Positions 1-7,126 of a stretch of DNA of 19,343 nt are shown one piece after another. Position numbers and translations under genes: made by a program. This DNA is from JABAAE01 sp036336715 (lineage in GTDB: Bacteria; Planctomycetota; Planctomycetia; Pirellulales; Pirellulaceae): positions 1-19,343 of the forward strand of contig JAYZFP010000066.1 of the NCBI GenBank assembly GCA_036336715.1, in the 5' to 3' direction. Under the pieces are notes generated by a model. The model did no database searches and was not told the origin of the DNA. It saw only the letters and a list, made by a program, of their open reading frames with translations. Numbering within the stretch: position 1 is the first letter of the stretch; every line of letters starts with the position of its first letter.

Positions 1-270
1 GATCAAAAACACTATTTGGAGTTGTCACCGCTCCGACTGCTGCCGATGATGGAGATCCAGCAGGTCCGGGTCAACAGTGCATTGGGGACACGGAGTGACC
101 CCCGCAGGTTCCTGGGACAGGAACAACGGCGTTTGCTGGAATGGATTTTGCAGGAATACCAGGATGGAAACCGTTTCGACCGCCCGGTGAAAGCCAAATC
201 TGAAATGGACTTTCGTGCCTATTTTGATTTTGTCCGGATTCAACGTACCGAAAGGGAAAAGAAGAAGTGA
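1..270 (+). CDS. 3' end of an unrecognised gene (partial)
   Basis: The frame is open from the first base and ends at TGA 268-270, so this is the C-terminal ~89 residues of a longer protein. I do not recognise the family. The visible part is hydrophilic and charged, with a likely helical stretch (RRLLEWILQEYQDGNRF) and a lysine-rich end (EREKKK). There is no membrane segment and no cysteine cluster. The stop overlaps the GTG start of the RNA methyltransferase (GTGA), so the two are probably translationally coupled in one operon. ATG codons at 46-51 could be read as a start, but the frame has no upstream stop, which favours a truncated gene. Confidence 0.6.
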   Translation, partial: DQKHYLELSPLRLLPMMEIQQVRVNSALGTRSDPRRFLGQEQRRLLEWILQEYQDGNRFDRPVKAKSEMDFRAYFDFVRIQRTEREKKK

Positions 271-1109
271 AACCGGACGGTCTTTTTACAGAAATACAGA
301 GCCCCCAGAATCCGCGGATCAAGGAAGTTGCGAGGCTGCGTCAGGAAAAAAACAGGCGGCGCGAGAAAAAAATCCTGATTGACGGTTACCGGGAGGTGCA
401 ACGGGCGATCCGCTGCGGTGTCCGGATTGAAGAGCTGTTTCTCTGTTTCGAGGGTCGGGATCCCGGGCAGCATGCCCGGCTGGTTGAATTGTCACGGGAA
501 TGCGGGGCTGCGACTTTCGAGGTTTCCGGGCGAGCTTTTGAGAAAATGGCCTTTGGCAATCGAAACGAGGGACTGGTTGCAGTTGCCGGCGAAAAAAAAC
601 TGTCGCTGGCACAGCTGGAGCTTTCCGAATCGCCGCTGGTCCTGGTCCTCGACGGAATCGAAAAGCCCGGAAATATCGGCGCCGTTTTTCGCACTGCGGC
701 TGCAGCCGGTGTGGAAGCGATCCTCCTGACCGGGGTGGTGGCACACCCCTGGAACGCCAATGCGATCCGTTCCAGCCTCGGAACCGTATTCGAAATTCCG
801 TTTGTGCTGTCCGAGTACCGCGAGGCGATTGCTTTCCTTGAGAAACACCGGGTATCCCCGCTGGTGACACGGGTGGACGGGGAGCTCTGCTATTCCCAGT
901 GCGATCTGACTCAGGGAGTTGCCGTGGTTCTTGGCAGTGAAGCCGACGGTGTCGCTGAGGATTGGTACCGACACGATTCGCTGACGTTGCCCATGAACCG
1001 TTCGGTCGACAGTCTGAATATTTCGGCGACAGCCGCAATTGTTGCTTTTGAAGCCAAGCGTCAGCGAATGGTGTCCAGTTCGGCCCCGAACCGGGACAGC
1101 AGTTCCTGA
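267..1109 (+). CDS. TrmH/SpoU-family RNA 2'-O-methyltransferase
   Basis: A 280-residue SPOUT enzyme expected to methylate a ribose 2'-OH of rRNA or tRNA with S-adenosylmethionine. The N-terminal substrate-binding domain covers about residues 10-115, including LIDGYREVQRAI. The knotted SpoU domain covers about 123-267. Its three motifs are present: motif 1 EKPGNIGAVFRTA (132-144, with N136 and R142), motif 2 VVLGSEADGV (around E225), and motif 3 LPMNRSVDSLNISATAAI (241-258, with N251). The start is GTG at 267, overlapping the upstream stop. The last ~13 residues (serine-rich tail) lie in the 49-bp antisense overlap with the B3/4 gene. The family is certain; the target nucleotide cannot be told from sequence. 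Confidence 0.93.
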   Translation: MKPDGLFTEIQSPQNPRIKEVARLRQEKNRRREKKILIDGYREVQRAIRCGVRIEELFLCFEGRDPGQHARLVELSRECGAATFEVSGRAFEKMAFGNRNEGLVAVAGEKKLSLAQLELSESPLVLVLDGIEKPGNIGAVFRTAAAAGVEAILLTGVVAHPWNANAIRSSLGTVFEIPFVLSEYREAIAFLEKHRVSPLVTRVDGELCYSQCDLTQGVAVVLGSEADGVAEDWYRHDSLTLPMNRSVDSLNISATAAIVAFEAKRQRMVSSSAPNRDSSS

Positions 1110-1693
1110 TACCAGCGATTGGCTTCTTCAGACCTTCCGGGGAGCTGACGAGTCCCCCAGATAACTGACAACGTCTCAGTGGTCAGGTCAGCGGTCTTTG
1201 TCCGTTGCGAATCCTTGATCGCGTTCGCGCAGGGACCTCTGCTGTCAAACAGACAGATCAGTTTTCCTACGTCGATTTCCTGTCCGGATGCGTTGAAGAC
1301 ATAGGTCGTGTTTTCTTCCGCAAGCCGAATCGAAAGATCGCCCTCGCTGCGGGAAAGGTCGATCACGCTGATCGGCAGGCCGCTGTGCAGGCTGACAATG
1401 TTGCAGAAATCGACAGCCGGGTTGATGGAAGCGAGCCGATTTTCATTTGCGGCCCGCACCAGGTATTCCGAAGCCGGTTTGTTGCGGCCCGTCGGCTTGA
1501 ATCCTCCAAGCCGAAACAATTCGCGAACCTTTGCCCGCACTTCGTCGCTGGTTTGAAGGGGTGCAGCGGCCTGAAGATCGAACCAATGGCTGAACTCGGA
1601 TGCTGCGGAGAGATTGCCCAGTTGATCGGGAAAACGGGTGACAAAAATCCTGGCATCCAGTTCAGGATGCTGATCAATGGTTACATCCGGCAT
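1061..1693 (-). CDS. Stand-alone B3/4 domain protein (PheT-like)
   Basis: A 210-residue protein resembling the B3/B4 domain of the phenylalanyl-tRNA synthetase beta subunit without the rest of the synthetase (COG3382 type). Typical family stretches are FKPTGRNKPASEYLVRA, INPAVDFCNIVSLHSGLPIS, a GQEIDVGKLICLFDS-like hairpin, and ANAIKDSQRTKTADLTTETL near the end. In PheRS this domain edits mischarged Tyr-tRNA(Phe); the job of free-standing versions is not settled, and trans-editing is only an inference. The ATG at 1693 lies 19 nt after the ubiA-family stop, so the two are probably co-transcribed. The 3' end overlaps the convergent methyltransferase gene by 49 bp. Confidence 0.85.
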   Translation of the reverse strand: MPDVTIDQHPELDARIFVTRFPDQLGNLSAASEFSHWFDLQAAAPLQTSDEVRAKVRELFRLGGFKPTGRNKPASEYLVRAANENRLASINPAVDFCNIVSLHSGLPISVIDLSRSEGDLSIRLAEENTTYVFNASGQEIDVGKLICLFDSRGPCANAIKDSQRTKTADLTTETLSVIWGTRQLPGRSEEANRWYQELLSRFGAELDTIR

Positions 1694-1712
1694 GCGCGGC
1701 AGTTCTCGCTTT

Positions 1713-2639
1713 TCACAAGCAGAAAATGTCTATTGAAACGACCAGAAAGAGACCCATGCTGACCACCGCGTTCACGTTGAAGAAGGCGATGTTGACTTTG
1801 GTCAAGTTGTCCGAGCTGACAAGCGAATGTTCATAAACCAGAAGCAGAGCCAGGGCCAACACACCGACCCAGTAAACAGTTCCCAACCCGGTCGGCGGCC
1901 CGCCCAGGGAATCGGCAAAGGGGAGTGCCAACAGGAGCAGGATCATCACCACGTGTGAGCCGGCGGCCAGCCTCAGCGCTCCGGGTATACCCAGACGGAC
2001 CGGAATGCTTTTCAGCTTTGCCCGCTTGTCATAATCGAAATCCTGGCAGGCATAGATGATGTCGAAGCCCGCGACCCAGAAAAGAACGATGCCGCCCAGC
2101 AAGCCGGGAGTGACCAGGTCACCCGGGTAATCGATCACCTCGGTTCCGCGAATGGCAATCCAGGCTGCCAGCGGGGCCAGCATCAGGGAAAAACCGAGCC
2201 AAAAATGGGCCAAAGATGTAAAACGCTTGGTCAGGCTGTAAAGGAACAGGACAAACAGCATCGGTACGCTACAGGCGACGGGCAGCCAATTCGGCAAAAA
2301 CATCAGTGTGGAGAGGATGAAGCCGACCGAAGTCACCACGGTAAACAGGACCACCGAACCGAGTGAGAGGGAGCCACTGGGCAGGTGCCGGTTACTGGTT
2401 CTCGGGTTCTCTGCATCGATTTTTCGGTCCACGATCCGGTTAAATGCCATGGCGGCACTTCGGGCAAAAATCATGCAAAGAACAATCCCTGCCAGGTGTA
2501 TCAAATGGAACCGGGGAGGGTCACCCTCCCGGAGGGGGATGGAGTAAGCCATGACGGTAGCCAGCAGTGCAAACGGCAGGGCAAAAAGAGTATGACTGAA
2601 GCGAATCATCTCCAGGATTTTACGGATGTCGTTCAGCAT
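1713..2639 (-). CDS. UbiA-family prenyltransferase (putative 4-hydroxybenzoate polyprenyltransferase)
   Basis: A 308-residue integral membrane protein with about eight hydrophobic segments. It should transfer a polyprenyl chain to an aromatic quinone precursor. The first aspartate-rich motif is NRIVDRKIDAENPRT (67-81; D71, D75 for Mg-diphosphate). The second is DFDYDKRAKLKSIPVRLG (from D200; D204). The N-terminal FSHTLFALPFALLA is typical of the UbiA-like group that includes MqnP of the futalosine menaquinone route as well as 4-hydroxybenzoate enzymes. The window has no other quinone gene, so I do not choose between ubiA and mqnP. Start ATG at 2639; no clear ribosome binding site. Confidence 0.9.
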   Translation of the reverse strand: MLNDIRKILEMIRFSHTLFALPFALLATVMAYSIPLREGDPPRFHLIHLAGIVLCMIFARSAAMAFNRIVDRKIDAENPRTSNRHLPSGSLSLGSVVLFTVVTSVGFILSTLMFLPNWLPVACSVPMLFVLFLYSLTKRFTSLAHFWLGFSLMLAPLAAWIAIRGTEVIDYPGDLVTPGLLGGIVLFWVAGFDIIYACQDFDYDKRAKLKSIPVRLGIPGALRLAAGSHVVMILLLLALPFADSLGGPPTGLGTVYWVGVLALALLLVYEHSLVSSDNLTKVNIAFFNVNAVVSMGLFLVVSIDIFCL

Positions 2640-2659
2640 GATGGTCTAAAGAAAAAGCC

Positions 2660-2674
2660 GCCTTCCCCGAGGGC
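2660..2674 (-). terminator. Weak possible terminator between membrane-protein gene and ubiA-family gene
   Basis: Read on the minus strand, GCCCTCGGGGAAGGC can fold into a six-pair stem with one C-A mismatch and a three-base loop. It is followed after three bases by five Ts (2656-2652). The stem is short and the T tract is offset, so this is at best a weak terminator after the 2835-3506 gene. The rest of the 2640-2834 gap shows no convincing gene. Confidence 0.22.
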
Positions 2675-2834
2675 TAACCGGAGGGTGTTTTGATTGATAA
2701 CCGTTTGCAGACTGGTGCTCTTTCCGTTCCTCCGCCCATCCCGGCCGGAGAGGAGAGGGGTTTCCGGATCCAGCCAGCTACCAGATTACCATGCAGGGAC
2801 CCCGGGTTGGCAACCGCAGGCGGGGAATTTGATT

Positions 2835-3506
2835 CTATTTTGACTGGAACAGGTAGTCCGGCATTCGCTGCCGAACTTCCCACAGCCGATCCAGGCTGGG
2901 GGAGATGGCGTCAACAGCCAGCCGGCGATCAAAAAAGAAAGCCAGGGAATCGACTTCGACTTCGATTTGCAAGTCCTGGTTGTCAAGCAGATAGTCGATC
3001 ATCTGCGGATTGCAAAAATCGTAGGCGAACCTCTTGTCGGGTGACCGCACAACGAATTTCCGGGAAAATTCAGCCGATTCAAAATCGATATCTTCGTAGC
3101 CAAAGAACTGGGCGATCTTGGAAGCCCAGCCTTCGGGAGCGATTACCAGCTCCGGAAATCGTGCGGGCAAGCGGAGAATGAAAAAGGAAAAGTGATGGTG
3201 AGTCGTGGTCCGATTGCCCTTGGAATCTGTCGAGTAGGTTTCGTAGTGGTAGTCAAACAGCATGACCTGCTGGCCCCTGTACGCGCCCTGGATCAAATTG
3301 TAGGCGTAGCGGTTGGAACCCTGGGCCAGCTTGTTGAGAAACTGGAACCGCGATGCCATCGCCCGATCCCGTCCGGGCTGGTACAGCATGCCGAGTGAGG
3401 CCGCGAGCTGGCCCAGGGCTTCGCGTCTTTTCCGCTCCAGGATGCTGGCGTAAATGACCCCGCCAAGGATCAGGGTCACGACGAGGATAACCAACAGGAT
3501 CAACAT
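2835..3506 (-). CDS. Single-pass membrane protein of unknown function
   Basis: A ~223-residue protein. One N-terminal transmembrane helix (about residues 2-22, MLILLVILVVTLILGG) is followed by a charged stop (ERKRRE), which suggests the rest is cytoplasmic. The soluble part has a recurring bacterial pattern: LGQLAASLGM, a beta-rich centre with GNRTTTHHHFSFFILRLP, then LVIAPEGW, SAEFSRKFVVRSPDKRFAYDF, and an acidic VEVDSLAFFFDRR stretch. I recall such proteins as widespread but uncharacterised, perhaps related to DUF3137, and cannot name a function. The ATG at 3506 is preferred because it starts just before the helix; GTG codons at 3527 and 3560 are alternatives giving longer N-termini. Confidence 0.75.
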   Translation of the reverse strand: MLILLVILVVTLILGGVIYASILERKRREALGQLAASLGMLYQPGRDRAMASRFQFLNKLAQGSNRYAYNLIQGAYRGQQVMLFDYHYETYSTDSKGNRTTTHHHFSFFILRLPARFPELVIAPEGWASKIAQFFGYEDIDFESAEFSRKFVVRSPDKRFAYDFCNPQMIDYLLDNQDLQIEVEVDSLAFFFDRRLAVDAISPSLDRLWEVRQRMPDYLFQSK

Positions 3507-3685
3507 GGGAACGATGCTGCTTTCCACGACAACAGAAATGAAACGAGTACCCCGCGGCACCCAAGATGGAAACGGATTGCGAAAAACAGCCGGTGGAGTT
3601 TGACAACCACCGGAGAGTCATCAAACGCCCACGTTTTTTCCGCTGCCTTTTCGGCAATCTGATCTTCCGGAATCCCTGCAGTCGT
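3500..3685 (-). CDS. Possible overlooked coding segment upstream of the membrane-protein gene (5' end unclear)
   Basis: On the minus strand a 61-residue open frame without a normal start follows an in-frame TGA at 3688-3686. It reads protein-like (GIPEDQIAEKAAEKTWAF, then VVVKLHRLFFAIRF). Its TGA (3502-3500) overlaps the ATG at 3506 of the next gene (ATGTTGA), as in coupled operon genes. Another frame from 3807 (GYGRFVEYRLPWRLQAVDVL) could supply its N-terminus if one base were missing near 3686. However, that frame starts head to head on the ung ATG and uses many rare codons. No family recognised. It may equally be leader DNA between divergent genes. Confidence 0.22.
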   Translation of the reverse strand, partial: TTAGIPEDQIAEKAAEKTWAFDDSPVVVKLHRLFFAIRFHLGCRGVLVSFLLSWKAASFPC

Positions 3686-3805
3686 TCAAGGCGGGTTTCC
3701 AGAACATCGACCGCTTGTAGCCGCCACGGTAATCGATATTCTACGAAACGGCCATAGCCTGAAGCCAATACCCGCTTTGCCAGATTTTTCCTTGCCCGTG
3801 ATCTC

Positions 3806-4474
3806 ATGAAAAAAGAAGTCGATGATTCCTGGCGACCGATGCTGGAAGAAGAATTCCAACAGCCTTACTTCAGGGAACTGGAATCCTTTGTCGACGAGGC
3901 AAGGAAACAGGGACCTGTCTTCCCCGCTGAGGCAGAAGTTTTTCAGGCGTTTCACCTCACCCCTTTTGACACCGTCAAAGTCGTGATCCTGGGTCAGGAT
4001 CCTTACCACGGCCCGGGACAGGCCCACGGGTTGTCGTTTTCCGTCCGTGAGCAGGTCAAGATTCCACCTTCCCTGCGGAACATTTTCCGCGAGCTCGAAA
4101 GTGACTTGCAGCTCAAGGTACCCGATAGCGGTGATCTGACGCCCTGGGCAAAACAGGGGGTTTTGCTGCTGAATACGGTTTTGACGGTCGAAGCTCACCA
4201 GGCAAATTCGCACCAGAAAAAGGGATGGGAAAAATTCACCGACCGGGTGATTCAAATGATCGGCAGCCGGGATCAACACACGGTTTTTCTCCTCTGGGGA
4301 AAACCGGCCCAGGCCAAGCAGTCGGGGATTGACCCGACAAATCATACGCTGCTCGTTTCACCCCACCCCAGTCCCCTGTCTGCTCACCGCGGTTTTTTTG
4401 GCAGCCGACCTTTTTCGAAAACCAATCAGGCACTGCTCCGTAACGGCCAGACCGGGATTGACTGGCAGCTCTGA
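3806..4474 (+). CDS. ung: Uracil-DNA glycosylase, family 1
   Basis: A 222-residue enzyme that removes uracil from DNA at the start of base excision repair; the length is normal for Ung. The water-activating motif GQDPYH is at 63-68 (D65). The uracil-recognition stretch LLLNTVLTV contains N123, and the DNA-intercalating loop is HPSPLSAHRGFFG with H187. The N-terminus (DSWRPMLEEEFQQPYF) matches the usual Ung start, which supports ATG 3806. The C-terminal GIDWQL is the usual end. No strong ribosome binding site is visible. The gene faces away from the minus-strand membrane-protein gene, so the promoter should lie in roughly 3690-3805. Confidence 0.97.
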   Translation: MKKEVDDSWRPMLEEEFQQPYFRELESFVDEARKQGPVFPAEAEVFQAFHLTPFDTVKVVILGQDPYHGPGQAHGLSFSVREQVKIPPSLRNIFRELESDLQLKVPDSGDLTPWAKQGVLLLNTVLTVEAHQANSHQKKGWEKFTDRVIQMIGSRDQHTVFLLWGKPAQAKQSGIDPTNHTLLVSPHPSPLSAHRGFFGSRPFSKTNQALLRNGQTGIDWQL

Positions 4475-4596
4475 AACGACGGAACACCACCCCGCCTTCG
4501 AAATTCCCCAGCCCGGTGTGCCCTTCAGCCAGGCTGGCAACAGGTGTTCCACCATCGGTTAAAATGGATGGAGTGGTCGGATGCTTGTTGAAACGT

Positions 4597-6951
4597 ATGG
4601 GAAGCGGAAACTTGAACGGTTGGTTGAAAAGTCTTTGCCCGGTAGTTTTCTGGATGGCCATTGTTGTCCCAGCGGTTTCGGGTCAGAGCGATGAGCGGGC
4701 CTCTTTTGGACCGATGAACAAGTTGCTGTCCGAGCACTGCCTGGACTGTCATTCGTCCGAGGAAAAGGAGGCGGGAATCGATCTGCAGGAATTGGCGGAA
4801 CATTACGATCCTCAGGCGGATGAAAAAAAGTGGATCCGGGTGGAACGGGTAATCGCGAGCCGACAGATGCCCCCGTCCGGAAGCGGACGTTTGGCGGATC
4901 GGGAGATGGACGTCGTCAAGAAGTGGTTCGACTCCGATTTCGTACTGCCCGGAGGCATGATGCGTGCCGGCTCTACCGTTCCTCGTAAGCTGACCCGCGA
5001 AGAACTGCAGAACACACTCGAAGACATCCTGGGCGTTGAGATACGGCAAACCGTCACCAACAGTCGGCTGCACGTGATCCCCGATACAATTATCGAAAAA
5101 TTCTTTCCCGAGGGCATTCGGGGTGAATCCGGATTCTCCAACGACGCCAGTTCACAGGCCCGGGAATCGACCGACATCCAGACACTGGCCCGCTGTTTTT
5201 CCATGGTGCTTTCGCTGCTCGATCGGGACGAGGCTGCCCGCCGCAGGCTTCTTGGGTCGCTTGAGCCAAATCGGATCAGCTCCCGGCAAGCGGAGAAAAT
5301 CATCAGCGACTTTGGTGCTCGAGCATTCCGTCGCCCCCTTTTGGCCGAGGAAGTGAACAGCTTTGTAAAGGTGTTCGAGACCATTCAGCAGTCCGATTCA
5401 AAATGGGAGGCGCTCAAGAGTTCCTTCCTGGCGATCCTGATGTCACCCGCCTTTCTTTACCGGCTGGAAGAGAAGACGGAACAGCAGGGTCCGGTCTCGG
5501 CCGAGGAACTCGCGGTCCGACTTTCCTATTTCCTCTGGTCGGCGCCACCGGATGATGAATTGATGGCCTTGGCCAGGAGCCGTAAACTCCTTGAAGAAGA
5601 GACCCTGAGAACCCAGGTTCGACGCATGCTGGCCGACCCAAGGCGAATTGCGCTTGCAGAAAACCTGGGCGGCGAGTGGTTTGATTACAAACAGTTGAGA
5701 CAGAAGAGCGCTTTGAATAAACGGAGCGATCGGATGGCCGGGTTTTATCGCACCCAGTTCGAGGAGGCCCTGCTCTTTTTCGACAGCATCATCCGGTACC
5801 GGCAATCGCTGTTGCGGCTGGTTGATTCGGATTGGGCGTTTCTCAACAGGCACCAGGCGGGCATCTATCGTATCCAGTACACCAGGAAACAGCTTTCGGT
5901 GATTGAGCCGCTACCACCGATTCAGCTTCATTACCGAACCCTCGACCGCGAGGTGGAAACGCGGAACTATGAATACAGGCACGCACCCCTGGAACTTGTA
6001 GAAATTTCGAACCGGGACCGGGGCGGGTTTGTCACGCTGGGGCCAACCCTCAGCGTAACTTCGACAGCCAACCGGACCAGCCCGATTCGGCGAGGTGTCT
6101 GGGTCATGGAAAGAATCCTGGGAGAGCACTTTGAACAGCCTGAAGACGTCCCTGACCTGGAGTCCACACGCCGAGAGGCTGAAAAGAAAAAAAAGAAACT
6201 CAGCGATCAGGAAATACTCAAGCTTCATTCGGGGCAGCCGGGCTGCTCGTCCTGCCATCGGTACATTGATCCGATCGGATTTGGCCTGGATGTTTTCGAC
6301 CCGCTGGGCATTCGACGTTCGGATGCGGCAGTCGTTCCCAGGGGAGAGAAATTGAGCTGGGCACCTGAGCAGACTCCCGCCCGGTTCGCCGACCGGGAAT
6401 GGAACCTGAAACAAGCCCTTGAACCGGGAAAGAAGACAGCAGTTTATTTTCAATGGTCGCGGGGGCGTCATCGACTGGATGTACGGAACGTGCGATTGAT
6501 CAACAACGGGAGGGTTCTCGAAGACAAGCACCACGGGTTTACCGGAAGTCGGAACCGGGAGAATGTCTGGTATTTTCAGTTGCCGATGGACGCGCCGCCA
6601 ACCGGTTGGAAACTGGTGGCCAATGTCAAGGGAGACGGTGGTACCGACTCCCGGGGGACGATCACGATTGCCAATCCGGAAACGACGACAGCCGCTTTTC
6701 AGTTGCCGGACGGAAGCGGGTTCACAACGCCAGCCGAGTTGAAAAAACGACTGCTGGAGCACTACCGGGAACCAATCGTCGACAACGCCATTCGCCGGGT
6801 CCTGGCTTACGCGCTCGGTCGTCGGATTCGCCCCATCGACCGTCCCGCGATCCGGAAAATTGCCGAATCTCTCGCCGAGGCGGACTTTCGGCTGAATCAC
6901 CTGATTGAAGAAGTGGTGCTCAGTTTTCCCTTTCGACACAAGGAATTCTAA
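4597..6951 (+). CDS. Secreted planctomycete cytochrome-type protein (DUF1587/1595/1592/1588/1585) with inserted beta module
   Basis: About 784 residues from ATG 4597. A Sec signal peptide covers residues 1-29 (VVFWMAIVVPAVSG then QSDE). In-frame ATG 4564 and GTG 4516 would lengthen the N-terminus. The domain order is a PSCyt1-like heme site CLDCH (48-52), DUF1587 (PRKLTREELQNTLEDILGVE, ~129), DUF1595 (ARAFRRPL, ~240-300), DUF1592 (SPAFLYRLEE, AVRLSYFLWSAPPDDEL, ~270-420), and DUF1588 (SPIRRGVWVMERILG) ending in a second CSSCH (550-554). DUF1585 forms the last ~80 residues (IRRVLAYALGRRIRP). Between DUF1588 and DUF1585 sits an extra ~115-residue beta-rich stretch (GRHRLDVRNVRLINNGRV to GDGGTDSRGTITI). 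These proteins usually travel with a DUF1552 gene; none follows here. Exact function unknown; extracytoplasmic electron transfer linked to polymer breakdown is inferred. Confidence 0.93.
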   Translation: MGSGNLNGWLKSLCPVVFWMAIVVPAVSGQSDERASFGPMNKLLSEHCLDCHSSEEKEAGIDLQELAEHYDPQADEKKWIRVERVIASRQMPPSGSGRLADREMDVVKKWFDSDFVLPGGMMRAGSTVPRKLTREELQNTLEDILGVEIRQTVTNSRLHVIPDTIIEKFFPEGIRGESGFSNDASSQARESTDIQTLARCFSMVLSLLDRDEAARRRLLGSLEPNRISSRQAEKIISDFGARAFRRPLLAEEVNSFVKVFETIQQSDSKWEALKSSFLAILMSPAFLYRLEEKTEQQGPVSAEELAVRLSYFLWSAPPDDELMALARSRKLLEEETLRTQVRRMLADPRRIALAENLGGEWFDYKQLRQKSALNKRSDRMAGFYRTQFEEALLFFDSIIRYRQSLLRLVDSDWAFLNRHQAGIYRIQYTRKQLSVIEPLPPIQLHYRTLDREVETRNYEYRHAPLELVEISNRDRGGFVTLGPTLSVTSTANRTSPIRRGVWVMERILGEHFEQPEDVPDLESTRREAEKKKKKLSDQEILKLHSGQPGCSSCHRYIDPIGFGLDVFDPLGIRRSDAAVVPRGEKLSWAPEQTPARFADREWNLKQALEPGKKTAVYFQWSRGRHRLDVRNVRLINNGRVLEDKHHGFTGSRNRENVWYFQLPMDAPPTGWKLVANVKGDGGTDSRGTITIANPETTTAAFQLPDGSGFTTPAELKKRLLEHYREPIVDNAIRRVLAYALGRRIRPIDRPAIRKIAESLAEADFRLNHLIEEVVLSFPFRHKEF

Positions 6952-7043
6952 ACGGCCGACAACGGGCTGAAGCCGCATCCGCAGGCCGGAGGGTGCAATT
7001 ATGAGGATTGGCCCATCGTCTGCGGTCTGCCAGAGGGCAAATC

Positions 7044-7057
7044 TCCCTGTTCAGGGA
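7044..7057. promoter_or_regulatory. Perfect dyad upstream of the efflux adaptor gene
   Basis: TCCCTG-TT-CAGGGA is a perfect 6+2+6 inverted repeat about 70 bp before the adaptor ATG, in the 175-bp gap after the DUF1592-type gene. It could be an operator for a dimeric regulator, but no regulator gene is in the window. A dyad this short can arise by chance. The rest of the gap shows no terminator or small gene. Confidence 0.22.
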
Positions 7058-7126
7058 ATCTTCGGAACTTGCGGGAACGGACCGGGGTAAAGAGAATGGG
7101 AAAAGTCTTTTTACTTTAAGGTTGTC

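Noticed and set aside
1205..1762. 185-residue plus-strand ORF opposite the B3/4 gene
   Set aside because: Antisense shadow: the minus-strand frame matches a known domain along its whole length, while this one has no family features.
4480..4550. Inverted repeat GGAACACC ... GGTGTTCC after ung
   Set aside because: Only 8-bp arms with a 55-base loop and no T tract; not a convincing terminator or operator.
5911..6978. 355-residue minus-strand ORF opposite the DUF1592-type gene
   Set aside because: It mirrors the DUF1588/DUF1585 coding region and has no domain of its own.
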